Notes: generated by a model from the sequence alone, not told the origin. Counted from the first letter of the stretch, positions 1 to 9,873 are shown. The stretch is 64,000 nt of DNA from Natranaerovirga hydrolytica (GCF_004339095.1 NZ_SMGQ01000012.1:1-64000); one strand, 5' to 3'. Numbers and translations are program-made.

Positions 1-720
1 CATGTACAGATTGTCCCAAGATTTTACTACATCCCATACGACAAAACAAAAAGAATACCCGTAGACCTCTGGTATGAAACAGGCAACACCCTAATCAAAG
101 TAGGCAGTCAAGCAGATGTAGAAAATAAAACAATGTACTTAGGTAGCCCCTACAGAAACATACCAGAAGAAGAACTCATCAAAACAGCAAGAATCGAATA
201 CTTAACCTATGGACAAGAAGAAAACAAAACCTTACAAGACTACCAAAGAGAAAAATTAAACAAAGACGACATCTTTATAGGCAGAACCCACCAAATCTTC
301 TTAAGCTCAGGCTCAAGAACCTTTATAGGAGAAACAAACAACTTACCAGAAGAAGTAACAGAAGAAAAAGCCAGAAGAAGTGTGCAAAAATGGTATGGCA
401 GTTACGCCCTGCCGAACCTAACTTTTGCAGTAGAAAGAGGATTTGACCTAACAAGTGTAGGAAGGGTCAATCGAGAGGCAGACTATATCTTAAAAGAAGG
501 CTACATCGTCGTCAACTTTGAAATCCTAAGAACCATACGAGACGACACAGGAGAAGGAGACATAAGAGACTATATCAGACTAGATTACAAAGCACCAAAG
601 GCCAACCAATGGCAGATAGAAGGATACAACACAAACCAACAAGGCTACCCGTTAGACGAAGGGGATATCATACTGTACTACACCGATAAAAAAGCCAGTG
701 ATGATTTTAGAGTGAGATAG
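1..720 (+). CDS. Hypothetical protein, 5' end outside window
   Basis: The reading frame is already open at base 1 and stops with TAG at 718-720, so 239 C-terminal residues are visible and the start is missing. The Met codon at 133 has no Shine-Dalgarno site and is not a convincing start. The visible part is soluble, rich in Lys, Glu, Asn and Tyr, and has no membrane segment. It may be the C-terminal part of a large exported protein of the DUF5704 kind, but I am not sure of the family. It lies 43 bp upstream of a Flp-like pilin on the same strand, so it probably belongs to the same Tad-like operon. Confidence 0.6.
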   Translation, partial: HVQIVPRFYYIPYDKTKRIPVDLWYETGNTLIKVGSQADVENKTMYLGSPYRNIPEEELIKTARIEYLTYGQEENKTLQDYQREKLNKDDIFIGRTHQIFLSSGSRTFIGETNNLPEEVTEEKARRSVQKWYGSYALPNLTFAVERGFDLTSVGRVNREADYILKEGYIVVNFEILRTIRDDTGEGDIRDYIRLDYKAPKANQWQIEGYNTNQQGYPLDEGDIILYYTDKKASDDFRVR

Positions 721-763
721 TGCATTACAATAATAAATAAAACAAAACAAAGGAGGAAAAAGT

Positions 764-952
764 ATGGATTTATTAAAAAGATTTTGGTATGAGGAAGATG
801 GGTTAGGGGTGGTAGAAATCATCCTAATTATAGTAGTATTAATTGCCATTGTAGCGATTTTTCAAGATCAGATAGGCAAAGTCATCAGTAATATATTTGG
901 TAGAATCAATGAAGATGTAGATGGTTTTCCAGACATAGATTACCAAGAATAA
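764..952 (+). CDS. Flp1-like type IVb pilin
   Basis: A 62-residue protein behind a strong AGGAGG site at 751-756. A short N-terminal leader ends in Gly and is followed by LGVVE, which gives the class III signal G^xxxxE with Glu at +5. About 20 hydrophobic residues follow, then a short acidic tail. That is the architecture of Flp-type pilins, which a prepilin peptidase processes and which polymerise by the hydrophobic helix. A candidate prepilin peptidase lies at 5560-6147. The reading as the major pilin is an inference from size and position at the head of a Tad-like cluster. Confidence 0.75.
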   Translation: MDLLKRFWYEEDGLGVVEIILIIVVLIAIVAIFQDQIGKVISNIFGRINEDVDGFPDIDYQE

Positions 953-985
953 GTGGATTAAAAAATAATAAAGGAGGGGATGTTG

Positions 986-3900
986 TTGAAAAGAGAAGAA
1001 GGAGCAATAACCATTTTTCTAAGTTTAATCCTCATCATTATGCTATCGATAGTGGCTACAACAGTTGAAGCAGCAAGAATTAATACATCTAAAATGTATG
1101 TAGAAAGAGCATTAAATACAGCAATGAACTCTGTATTGGCGCAATATGATACTGAATTAAAGGACCAATATAGTCTGATGACTTTAGATGCAGGTTATGG
1201 CAAGAATACAATAGACACCACACAAATGATCAATCAGATGAATCATTACCTACAACATTCCCTCAACCCACAAAAAGACTTACAAGAACCAAGTATTTTT
1301 CATAAGCTGATACATACCAACAATCAGCAACAAGAACAGTTTATTGATTTATATCGATTCAATATAAAAGACATACAGATTGAAAATTATACCAGTCTAA
1401 TAGATGAACAAACAGAAATATTTAAGTATCAAATATTAGAAAATATGAAGTACAAAGGCCCTATGCTGTTAATAGAAGGGTTTTTAGACAAATTAGAGCT
1501 CATAAGCAAATCCTCAAAAACGGCTCAAGTGGTACAAGACAAAGCAGAAGTAGATGATAAAGTATCCGAATTTGGTTCTAATTATCTAGACCTGATGAGT
1601 ACCATAGATGGCACAAGTTTTAAAAAAGAAACCATACACACCGATAGAAACAACAACATTTTAATGAATCATCATTTTGTGAAACAATTAAGCACACAGC
1701 ATACACAAGAAGATAGATTAACGAATAATGCCATACTTAATCAAGCAATAGCACAAAAACAGTACACGCCAGACAAAGAAGAAGTGATCAACCTTTTAAC
1801 CTATGCCCTAATAGAAAGAGTGACTTTTTATCAGTTAGAAGAAGAAATTGAGAGCATTAAGGAAGAGATTGGGAACCTAAATTCCAAAATGTCTAGACCT
1901 AGAAGAAGGGTTTCCACTTTAGAAAGAGACATAAGGGCCCTGATTTCTGATATTAACAAAGCAGAAGATGAATCATCTGTTGAAAGTCTCATTAGAACTT
2001 TAGAGAAAAAAGAAAAAGAATTATCGTCAGAAAAAAAAGAACTGAATAAACGACAAGATCAAAAAGATGATCTAGAATTAAAAAGAAAAGATTTAGAAAA
2101 TCAAAAAGACAAAGCGGAAGAAGGTTATTTTGACAACTTACTAACCTATGAATTAGCAATAGAAGAATTAATGCTCACCCTAAGTGAAATAGAATCAAAA
2201 AATAGATTGGGCTTAAAACAAATAGGCCTAATCAATGAAGACTTAGAATACCTTAAAAAAGAAATCAATACCTATGAAACCTTACTAAACAACAACAAAG
2301 AAGGAATTATACCTCAAACCTATGTGGCGTTAGAACAAGATTTAAAAGACTTAAAACAAAGCTTAAACATACAAGAAAACGGACAACCCAACTTAAATCT
2401 ACTAGACAATATTCCAGCAATGGAAGAAGCATTAACCAAGAATTTAGACATTCTGATACAAGAAGAAATAGATGCTTTAAGCCAATATTACGATGATGCA
2501 CTTTACCAGCAAATCGATAACAAAGCAAAGGTATTATCAAAAAGCCATGCCAACATAGGAACAGGAGAAGTAAAAGCCATTGAACAGATAAAAGATCTAT
2601 TGCTGTACTATGACAAAATTAATGGGTACGGTGAAGCAACCATTCAGTATTTACAATTTGACTACAGTGACTTTAATTTAGAGGGTATAGACCAAGAAGT
2701 AGTAAAGACAGATCCAAGAGACAACGAAGATTTAAAAAATCAAGACCAATTAATCCAGTCAGGAATATCAGATTATTTACAAGACAATAAAGGAATAGAT
2801 CCAACCCAATTGCCATCAACCTTATTAGAACAAGAAAAACAAAAGGACCAAGTAAATGAAGTCACATTCAACGATAGAAGTTTTGCAAAGAAAGCCCTGG
2901 ATTTATTAGTTGGCTTTGGAGAAAGTATAGGCAATCAAATAAGAGATTTGCCAGAACAGCTATTGATTAATGAATACATTATAGGGCATTTTGCAACAGC
3001 TGTGGATCATTTAGACTCAGCTGAAGATTTGACCCTAACCAATTATAAACTAACGGACCATTACCTAGACTACGAAGTCGAATACATAATAGAAGGTCAG
3101 CTCAAAGAAGAAGACAACCTAAAAGGAGTTTCTTCAAAAATTGTAACCACTAGATTTGGACTAAATTTAATACATATATTATCAGACCCAGTAAAAAGAC
3201 AAATCACCTTTAATATGGCAGCAGCCATTATAGGGTGGAGTCCATTGGCATTCTTAGTCTATATGGTTCAATTTCTATTAATGTCGGCATGGAGTTATGC
3301 AGAATCCCATATAGACTTACGGTTACTGTTAAAAGGAGAAGCAGTAGTCTTTATCAAGACAAAAAAAGACTGGATATTAGACGAAACAGGCATTAAGCAC
3401 TTTGTTATAGATACAGTCACAGAGCAAGCAACTGAATATGCCAATGAAAAAATACAACAAATAGTAGACAAAACCAATAGGATGATAGAAGAATTTGGAC
3501 AAGACATAGATGAAAGTTTACAAAATTATGCCAGTGATACCATAGGCACAGTCTTTAATGAAGCCTATAGAATGCAAGAAGAAGCAACGGATTATATGGA
3601 TCAAAAAATAGAAGAAGTGATTAACACACACATAACAGCCATTATGAATGGTACAGACAGTCCTCATATGGATGTCGAGATTTTGTATGATCATCAAGGA
3701 AATGACTTAGTACAAGATATCACACAAGCCATTAATGCAGAAAAAAACACCATTATAGAAGGCGGTATCACCCATGCAATAGAAGTAAAAGAATCCGTCT
3801 ACAAAGCCATAGAAGAACAAACAGCAAAGGCAAAGGAAAAAGTAGAACAAACCGTTGAAAATGCCATACAAACCAGTATTAACGAAGTGAAAAACACCTT

Positions 3901-4342
3901 GCAAGATGAAGTGTCCAACATAGGTGAAACAGCACAACAAGTTACCAAAAACACCATCGATGATATCAGTAAACATTTAAAAGACACAATAAACACCCAT
4001 GTTAATGAATCCGTATCCACAGACGTTATAAAAAATGAAGAAGACAATGTATTAGGCAAAATGAATGTAACCTTCTCCTACAAAGATTATTTAAGATTAT
4101 TTTTAATGGTCAATGTCAATGAAAAAACTAAATTGGCCCGAACCTTAGATTGTATTCAAATGAATGGATACGATACAAGAGGAGAGGATTACACCTTGCA
4201 ACAGCAATTATATGCATACCATGCCAAAGCAATTGTTGAGATGGACTACATTTTCTTTAACTTTCCTTTTATGCCCGAGTATATTAAAAACTTTGGTAAA
4301 AATAAAAGAACAATAACCGTAGAATTATCCCAATCTTATTAA
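986..4342 (+). CDS. Giant membrane protein of the Tad-like cluster (DUF5702 type)
   Basis: About 1118 residues. The ATG at 980 lies only 1-2 bases from the SD AAGGAGGGG (971-979), so the TTG at 986 is the better start. The N-terminus (KREEGAITIFLS, then a hydrophobic run to about residue 27) is typical of Clostridia DUF5702 proteins found next to TadE genes. Residues about 283-440 form a highly charged Lys/Glu coiled coil. A second hydrophobic stretch lies near 741-770, and the last third is a long Ala/Glu/Thr helical region. It is probably an envelope-anchored structural or assembly partner of the Flp pilus. The processing-site Glu at +5 is absent, so it may not be cleaved as a pilin. Confidence 0.7.
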   Translation: MKREEGAITIFLSLILIIMLSIVATTVEAARINTSKMYVERALNTAMNSVLAQYDTELKDQYSLMTLDAGYGKNTIDTTQMINQMNHYLQHSLNPQKDLQEPSIFHKLIHTNNQQQEQFIDLYRFNIKDIQIENYTSLIDEQTEIFKYQILENMKYKGPMLLIEGFLDKLELISKSSKTAQVVQDKAEVDDKVSEFGSNYLDLMSTIDGTSFKKETIHTDRNNNILMNHHFVKQLSTQHTQEDRLTNNAILNQAIAQKQYTPDKEEVINLLTYALIERVTFYQLEEEIESIKEEIGNLNSKMSRPRRRVSTLERDIRALISDINKAEDESSVESLIRTLEKKEKELSSEKKELNKRQDQKDDLELKRKDLENQKDKAEEGYFDNLLTYELAIEELMLTLSEIESKNRLGLKQIGLINEDLEYLKKEINTYETLLNNNKEGIIPQTYVALEQDLKDLKQSLNIQENGQPNLNLLDNIPAMEEALTKNLDILIQEEIDALSQYYDDALYQQIDNKAKVLSKSHANIGTGEVKAIEQIKDLLLYYDKINGYGEATIQYLQFDYSDFNLEGIDQEVVKTDPRDNEDLKNQDQLIQSGISDYLQDNKGIDPTQLPSTLLEQEKQKDQVNEVTFNDRSFAKKALDLLVGFGESIGNQIRDLPEQLLINEYIIGHFATAVDHLDSAEDLTLTNYKLTDHYLDYEVEYIIEGQLKEEDNLKGVSSKIVTTRFGLNLIHILSDPVKRQITFNMAAAIIGWSPLAFLVYMVQFLLMSAWSYAESHIDLRLLLKGEAVVFIKTKKDWILDETGIKHFVIDTVTEQATEYANEKIQQIVDKTNRMIEEFGQDIDESLQNYASDTIGTVFNEAYRMQEEATDYMDQKIEEVINTHITAIMNGTDSPHMDVEILYDHQGNDLVQDITQAINAEKNTIIEGGITHAIEVKESVYKAIEEQTAKAKEKVEQTVENAIQTSINEVKNTLQDEVSNIGETAQQVTKNTIDDISKHLKDTINTHVNESVSTDVIKNEEDNVLGKMNVTFSYKDYLRLFLMVNVNEKTKLARTLDCIQMNGYDTRGEDYTLQQQLYAYHAKAIVEMDYIFFNFPFMPEYIKNFGKNKRTITVELSQSY

Positions 4343-4363
4343 AGGTTAAGGGAGGCAATCCAG

Positions 4364-5536
4364 TTGAAACCACAATCTAAAAAAGGCTCTTTAACAATAG
4401 AAGCATCACTGGCATTACCTATATTTATATTTGCCATTGTATTTGTAATGTATTTTATAAAAATACTTCACATTCAAGAAAATATGCAACATGCCTTAGA
4501 TCAAACGGCAAATGAAATAGCAATGTATGCCTATGTATACGATCAAACGGGTATAAAGGACATACAGCAAAATGCATACAAACAATACAAAAGTGAATCC
4601 GGTGATGTGAACCAACAAATAGACCAGATACTGACCAATGGTTCAGATGCTATTCAAAACATTCAAGAGCTCATACAAATAAAAGATAGGATTCATACCA
4701 ATGAAACCGTCAATAAGACACCTAATGATCTAACACCAAATGACTTAACAGGCTTTATAAAAGGCTATAAACAGCAAATACAATCCCTTACGGGGCAAAT
4801 ACAATCCCAGATAACCAGTGTTGTAGGTAATGTGACCCATATAGCAGAAAGCATTCAATCTGTACTTGCCAACAAAGACCAAGTCATGGCATATGGCAAA
4901 CAAGAAGGCTTTGAATACATCATTAACACAATAGGCAACCAAGGGGCACAACACATTTTTCATACCTATATGACAGAAGAAGAAATAGAGGGCTATTATA
5001 TTGTGGACGGTATTAGGGGCTTAGACTTTAGTCGTTCCCAATATCTGTTAGAAACAGATGATATTGACCTAGCCATGACCTATAGTATTAAGATGCCCAT
5101 ACCCCTAAGAGTTGTAGAGGAAGTACCGTTAATACAAAGGGTAAAAGTACGTGCTTGGACCGGTAATAAAAATAGGACACAAGCAGACAACAACTCAGAT
5201 AATGACGCCAACCCAAATGAAAATGAAGAAGTAGTGGTGTATATCTCAGCAAGAGCCCAAGGCAACGAAACAATCGTGTACCATACCAACCCAACTTGCT
5301 ACCATATTTATAAAGAACCGACACAAATACCCTTCAAAGAGATAGGGCATAAAAGTTCATGTAATCGATGCAGCAAACATGCAGAACCAGATTTAGAAGA
5401 TTTAGTCTATATAACAGATGGTGGAGCCCATTACCATGTAGACGGAAACTGCACGGCGATTACACGAGAAGTCATAACCATTGCATTAGAAGACCTTCCA
5501 AATGGAAGAGAATGTCAGGTATGCCAACAAAGATAA
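4364..5536 (+). CDS. TadE-like pseudopilin with Cys-rich C-terminal domain
   Basis: 390 residues, TTG start after the SD GGGAGG (4350-4355). The N-terminus KKGSLTIEASLALP carries the prepilin site G^SLTIE and a long hydrophobic helix, as in TadE/TadG-like minor pilins. Unusually for this group it has a long C-terminus with Cys312, a CNRC pair (333-336), Cys363 and a CQVC pair (384-387), each preceded by Tyr-His or similar residues. This looks like two copies of a small metal-binding (Ada-like zinc) fold, though I cannot name it with certainty. It sits 21 bp after the DUF5702-type gene and 23 bp before the prepilin peptidase, so co-expression is likely. Confidence 0.7.
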   Translation: MKPQSKKGSLTIEASLALPIFIFAIVFVMYFIKILHIQENMQHALDQTANEIAMYAYVYDQTGIKDIQQNAYKQYKSESGDVNQQIDQILTNGSDAIQNIQELIQIKDRIHTNETVNKTPNDLTPNDLTGFIKGYKQQIQSLTGQIQSQITSVVGNVTHIAESIQSVLANKDQVMAYGKQEGFEYIINTIGNQGAQHIFHTYMTEEEIEGYYIVDGIRGLDFSRSQYLLETDDIDLAMTYSIKMPIPLRVVEEVPLIQRVKVRAWTGNKNRTQADNNSDNDANPNENEEVVVYISARAQGNETIVYHTNPTCYHIYKEPTQIPFKEIGHKSSCNRCSKHAEPDLEDLVYITDGGAHYHVDGNCTAITREVITIALEDLPNGRECQVCQQR

Positions 5537-5559
5537 TTACAAAAAAAGGAGAGAAAAAA

Positions 5560-6147
5560 ATGACTTTTATAATAACAACAGTAGCTATTAATCTATTATG
5601 TATAGCCTATTTAATAGAGCTTGGTATTTTAAAAGGCCCAAAAAAAGGGGTACTCATAACCCTTCTAGCAATAGCAACAACCACAACCATCCATTATAGG
5701 TTATATCAATTGTACCAAATGTCATTTTATTACATTGCAACGTTGCTATGCATTATTTTTTTATTATTAACAAGCATAAGCGACCTTCAAAAAAAAGAAA
5801 TACCATCCAGTTACTTATACATCACCATTATTCTAGGCGTTATGATGTTAAGGATTAATCCAAATATTACACCAATAGAAAGTATATTAGGTGCAGGTAT
5901 AGGTGGTCTATTAATTGGCTTAAGCTATGCAACAAAAAACGCCATTGGACAAGGAGATGGATGGGTTATTCTGGCTGTAGGCATTATTACAGGCTGGCAA
6001 ATGACATTAGGCATCTTACTCATTGGATTAATATTATCAGCTATATGGGGCAGTTATTTATTAATCCTAAGAAGACAAAGCAAAAAAACGAAAATGCCCT
6101 TTGTGCCTTTTTTATTCTTAGCAACCTTAGTCATCTATTTAGTATAA
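5560..6147 (+). CDS. Prepilin peptidase (A24 family, TadV/CpaA-like)
   Basis: 195 residues, almost entirely hydrophobic (about six membrane segments). The ATG at 5560 follows AAAAAGGAGAG. The longer frame opening at 5368 overlaps the preceding gene and is not the start. The two catalytic aspartates of A24 prepilin peptidases are visible: Asp75 in SDLQKKEIP and Asp133 in the GxGD motif GQGD (130-133). The N-terminal methylation domain of PilD is absent, as in the short TadV/CpaA type. It should cut the G^xxxxE leaders of the Flp-like and TadE-like proteins in this cluster. Confidence 0.85.
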   Translation: MTFIITTVAINLLCIAYLIELGILKGPKKGVLITLLAIATTTTIHYRLYQLYQMSFYYIATLLCIIFLLLTSISDLQKKEIPSSYLYITIILGVMMLRINPNITPIESILGAGIGGLLIGLSYATKNAIGQGDGWVILAVGIITGWQMTLGILLIGLILSAIWGSYLLILRRQSKKTKMPFVPFLFLATLVIYLV

Positions 6148-6239
6148 ACAAAAAGGGGGAAACTGTGGCAGCAGGGACATTGAGGCTATTGCTGTAGGTG
6201 CAGTTATCTAATTCATATCAATAAGGTGGGAGGAATCTT

Positions 6240-6854
6240 GTGGGTCAAAAAAGCAAACAAGGCAGTTTTACAATAGAAGCTTCGCTACTCATGCCTTTTA
6301 TTGTCTTTGTACTCATTACGCTGATTTATATGGGGTTTTATTTCCATGACAAAACCCTTTTACAAACAGCAGTAAATGATGTCAGTATCAAACAAGCTAA
6401 AGCTTTAAAGTACACAGAAGTTGACATAACAACAGGAGCCGTTAATTTTCAAACAATAAATGATAGAAACTTGTACTGGAGATGGACCAACTTAAACACA
6501 GAACCACAAAATGAGAAAGCCTACTTAATAGAAAGACTCCATACAAAATTATTTCAAGTTAACCCTGAAGCCATCACCATCAACACACGAGTTGAAAAAA
6601 ACTTAATAAGCCATTATGTGGTTGTAGAATGTGTTGCACCATTTAATACGCCATTTAACTTTATTCCCATGTTATTAAATAAGGGTCAGCCACTTAGGAT
6701 AACCGCTCAATCAAAAGCAATGATGCCCGATCACCAAGAGTTTGTAAGAACCATTGATTTAATGCAATATGCAATAGACAACTTAGCATTCTTAGAAGGC
6801 ATGAACAACGCATACCAAGAGGCATTAAATACCATTGAAAGCCATTTACAATAA
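6240..6854 (+). CDS. TadE-like pseudopilin
   Basis: 204 residues. GTG start at 6240 after the SD GGTGGGAGG (6225-6233). The N-terminus QGSFTIEASLLMP has the same G^xxxxE processing site and hydrophobic helix as the TadE-like protein at 4364, but there is no Cys-rich tail. The rest is a small mixed alpha/beta ectodomain. It is a probable minor pilin or assembly factor of the same system. The second TadE-like gene in the cluster suggests a TadE/TadF-type pair. Confidence 0.7.
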   Translation: MGQKSKQGSFTIEASLLMPFIVFVLITLIYMGFYFHDKTLLQTAVNDVSIKQAKALKYTEVDITTGAVNFQTINDRNLYWRWTNLNTEPQNEKAYLIERLHTKLFQVNPEAITINTRVEKNLISHYVVVECVAPFNTPFNFIPMLLNKGQPLRITAQSKAMMPDHQEFVRTIDLMQYAIDNLAFLEGMNNAYQEALNTIESHLQ

Positions 6855-6889
6855 AAAAATGACTTTAAAAGGAAAAAGGAGGAAAGCAA

Positions 6890-8359
6890 TTGAAAAAACT
6901 ACAACAATACACAATCAACTACACCAGAGACACCAGTAAAAATTATATGATCCTTAATATAAAAAACCATGACTTTAATGAAGCAGACTATCAATTAAAA
7001 ATGGTGCTAAACAACACCATAGAAGGTTTACTACCCTTAAATCTAACAGCCTACAATGATGAAATTAATTTAAGCTACGACATCACGTCAAAACAAACCT
7101 TAGAGGAAATGTTACTCAAAAAAGAAATCCAATATCAACAAATAAAAACACTGCTGCAAAAAATGATGGACACCATTGATGCCAGCAAAAAATACTTGCT
7201 AAAAGAAGACAATATGCTCTTTCAAAAAGAATTCATTTATTTGAATCCTTCTAACCTAGAGCCATTTTTTTGTTACGTGCCTCAACTAGAAGAAACCCAA
7301 CCTCTTATGCAACAAATCAAAGAAATCATAGAATTTCTAATGACCCATGTTGAAAGAGAAGACAAGGAAGGCATTTATTTAATACACAACCTATATAAAA
7401 AAACCAGAGAAGAAAATTTTACCCTAAAAGATATCAAAGCCATCATAAAGGATAAAACAACCCTCAAGACTCCAGTAGAAGATAGCCCTTCTATTCAACA
7501 AAAACAAGAAAAAGATAAAAAGCCATTAAAAAGTGACTATAACTTCTACCACCATGATCATACAGACAAAGAAAGTGTTCAAAAAACGCCACTTAAAAAA
7601 GAAATAATCAAAGAGGAAAAAGAGGTCAAAATCTATCCAACACACTATAAAATGGTTACAGCTATCCTTCAAGTATTAATCTTTATCTTACTTTATTTGG
7701 TGGTTAAGCAAGGTGTATTCATAGATGAAACCACTCAGCAATTAGATATAACAAAATTCATAGGACTTTTTGTCATCTTAATAGCCATTGATGCATATAT
7801 AAATATGAAAATGTTTCAACCTAAAAATAAAATTGTAAAAATTATAGAAGAAGAAAAGACCATGATGGTCAATCCAACAAGCCATTCAAGCCCTTTTATA
7901 AATCTTAATAAAAAAACCATCGACAACACCAATATAGAAAAAGAAATTGATGAAGAAGCCATGCCAGAGATATCAGAGATACCATATGACAAGATAGAAG
8001 GCACAACATTATTATCCGAAGCAGAGGAAGAAATGGGAACGACTTTGCTGAACCAAACGTCTATATCAGAACAAGGTGTGTTAATTAATAAAAATAATGA
8101 ACAAAGGTCTATTCACACCACACCCTTTATAATAGGCAAATTAAAAGATCAAGTAGATTACTGCATCAACAACCCAGCCATTAGTAGGTTACACTGTAAA
8201 ATCATACAAAAAAATGAAAATTATTATTTAATAGACCTAAATTCCAGAAATGGAACATATATTAATGGTACTGTAGTAAACAGTCAAGAAGAGTATTTAC
8301 TAAACAACGAAGCCACAATTCAACTTGCCAACGAAGAATTAGAATTTAAAATAAAATAA
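6890..8359 (+). CDS. DUF6382-type protein with C-terminal FHA domain
   Basis: 489 residues, TTG start after AAAAGGAGGAAAG. The first ~190 residues match the general look of the DUF6382 domain found in Tad-like clusters. A charged linker and two hydrophobic segments (near 255-275 and 290-308) follow. The last ~90 residues form an FHA domain with the usual core: PFIIGK, then SRLH, then NSRNGTYING. FHA domains bind phosphothreonine peptides. The PP2C phosphatase begins 15 bp downstream, so the two probably form a Ser/Thr phospho-signalling pair controlling pilus assembly. No Ser/Thr kinase is visible in the window. Confidence 0.75.
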   Translation: MKKLQQYTINYTRDTSKNYMILNIKNHDFNEADYQLKMVLNNTIEGLLPLNLTAYNDEINLSYDITSKQTLEEMLLKKEIQYQQIKTLLQKMMDTIDASKKYLLKEDNMLFQKEFIYLNPSNLEPFFCYVPQLEETQPLMQQIKEIIEFLMTHVEREDKEGIYLIHNLYKKTREENFTLKDIKAIIKDKTTLKTPVEDSPSIQQKQEKDKKPLKSDYNFYHHDHTDKESVQKTPLKKEIIKEEKEVKIYPTHYKMVTAILQVLIFILLYLVVKQGVFIDETTQQLDITKFIGLFVILIAIDAYINMKMFQPKNKIVKIIEEEKTMMVNPTSHSSPFINLNKKTIDNTNIEKEIDEEAMPEISEIPYDKIEGTTLLSEAEEEMGTTLLNQTSISEQGVLINKNNEQRSIHTTPFIIGKLKDQVDYCINNPAISRLHCKIIQKNENYYLIDLNSRNGTYINGTVVNSQEEYLLNNEATIQLANEELEFKIK

Positions 8360-8374
8360 AAATGGGGAATTCAT

Positions 8375-9157
8375 ATGGGGCGATTAACATTTCAAGTGAG
8401 CGGAACAACACACAAAGGTTTGAGAAAAAAAGAGAATCAAGACAGCATTATTGTAAAAATAGGAGAAGATGCAAAAGGAGAATTTGGACTATTTGCCATA
8501 GCTGATGGGGTCAGTACAATGGCAGGCAGTAAAAATGCCAGCCATTACATGATTAAGACATTAGAAGAATTTTGGTACTTTGATTTGCCATACAGTATTA
8601 AGCGAAAAGATTCCTTTAATGAACTGATGGAAAAATTAAGACACAAAATCAAACAAGGCCATCAAACAATTCTTAAACAAGAGACGCTCAAACAAGGCAC
8701 AACATTAACGGTACTCTTAATCAAACAAAAAGAAAGTGGCATCATACACATTGGTGACACAAGACTTTACCAATATGCTAATCAAACAATGACACAAGTG
8801 ACCCAAGACCACACCTATGTTAACGACTTAGTCAAACAAAAAATCATTACGCCACTAGAATCAAAAAAACATCCAAAAAGGCATATTATAACCCAGTGTA
8901 TTGGCGGAAAAGAAGCCATTCACTTAGAAGTCATTCCAAAGAAAGTAACAGGAGAGGAACTGTTTTTAATCTGTTCAGATGGCTTATATGATGAAGTAGA
9001 AGAAGAAACACTCTCAAGTGTTTTAAAAGATATTGAAACATCACAAATAACCATAAAAAAAGGTGTTCACACACTGCTACAAGAAGTATTGAAAAAAGAA
9101 GCAAAAGACAATATATCCATTATTATTGTAAAAGTAAAAAAAGGGAGAGCGGTATGA
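8375..9157 (+). CDS. PP2C-type serine/threonine phosphatase
   Basis: 260 residues, ATG at 8375. The PP2C motifs appear in order: RKKENQDS near the N-terminus, FAIADGVST, GTTLTVLLI, IHIGDTRLY and CSDGLYDEV. These supply the acidic residues that hold the catalytic Mn/Mg ions. It is soluble with no sensor domain. It dephosphorylates Ser/Thr phosphoproteins, and its likely partner is the FHA protein encoded just before it. Its stop overlaps the start of the next gene by 4 bp (ATGA), so the two are translationally coupled. Confidence 0.88.
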   Translation: MGRLTFQVSGTTHKGLRKKENQDSIIVKIGEDAKGEFGLFAIADGVSTMAGSKNASHYMIKTLEEFWYFDLPYSIKRKDSFNELMEKLRHKIKQGHQTILKQETLKQGTTLTVLLIKQKESGIIHIGDTRLYQYANQTMTQVTQDHTYVNDLVKQKIITPLESKKHPKRHIITQCIGGKEAIHLEVIPKKVTGEELFLICSDGLYDEVEEETLSSVLKDIETSQITIKKGVHTLLQEVLKKEAKDNISIIIVKVKKGRAV

Positions 9158-9873
9158 AAAATAAAAAACTAAAGACAATGAATTGTAGTTTGTTTGTATT
9201 GATATTTGTATTTCTATGTATCCAAGTGAATGCACAAGTCATTCCTAATGTGAATGACCAGGCCATTATCTCAGAAGCCTATAACCAGTTATTGAATCAA
9301 GGGTCTATTCACATTGACTACCAAGGCACACTGAACTTGCAAGATGAACTGTTTGGGCCATTGCAGATTCAAGGTAAAAGCAGAATAGACCAGTTAAGCA
9401 ACACTCAAAAAGGTGATTTTAGCATAACAACAGACATAGGGCTAGGGGCATTAGAAGGCAGATATGACATAAAAGAAAACATCATTACCCTAACATTACC
9501 AGATTTAATCAGTGAACCTTTGCAATACCCATTTGATGCTTTTGAGACTCAAGAAATGCTACATAACAAGATACAACAGGAATTCATAGGAAAAGAAATC
9601 ACAACCATAACCAATACACAAGGTAAAATATACAATACCCATTTATATCAATACCGTCAGAGTGTAAGTATACAAGAGCTATTGGATACCGTTATAGAAG
9701 ATCAGGTCAAGCCAAGTTTTCAAGAGGTGGGACTTTACCATTGGTTAGATCTAACCATACAATGGGATACATTTATAAATAATCAAAAAGAAATACAAAA
9801 AGTTAAAATAAAAATCACAAAGGAAAGTGAAAAAGCTACAATCCTTGATATATCAATGTATTTCAATGGTTAA
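9154..9873 (+). CDS. Secreted hypothetical protein closing the Tad-like cluster
   Basis: 239 residues. It overlaps the phosphatase gene by 4 bp, which indicates coupled translation. A short basic N-terminus and a hydrophobic stretch ending in VNAQ form a clear Sec signal peptide. The mature part is about 215 residues of mixed beta/alpha sequence with no Cys and no motif that I recognise. Some stretches have the alternating pattern of lipoprotein-type beta sheets. Its position suggests an extracytoplasmic factor of the pilus system, but nothing in the sequence shows its function. Confidence 0.7.
   Translation: MKNKKLKTMNCSLFVLIFVFLCIQVNAQVIPNVNDQAIISEAYNQLLNQGSIHIDYQGTLNLQDELFGPLQIQGKSRIDQLSNTQKGDFSITTDIGLGALEGRYDIKENIITLTLPDLISEPLQYPFDAFETQEMLHNKIQQEFIGKEITTITNTQGKIYNTHLYQYRQSVSIQELLDTVIEDQVKPSFQEVGLYHWLDLTIQWDTFINNQKEIQKVKIKITKESEKATILDISMYFNG

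Noticed and set aside
3707-4059. Antisense ORFs inside the DUF5702-type gene
   Set aside because: They mirror a highly repetitive Glu/Thr coding region on the plus strand and have no ribosome sites.
5368-5560. Upstream extension of the prepilin peptidase frame
   Set aside because: It overlaps the preceding TadE-like gene in another phase, has Cys/Arg-rich junk sequence, and a good SD supports the start at 5560.
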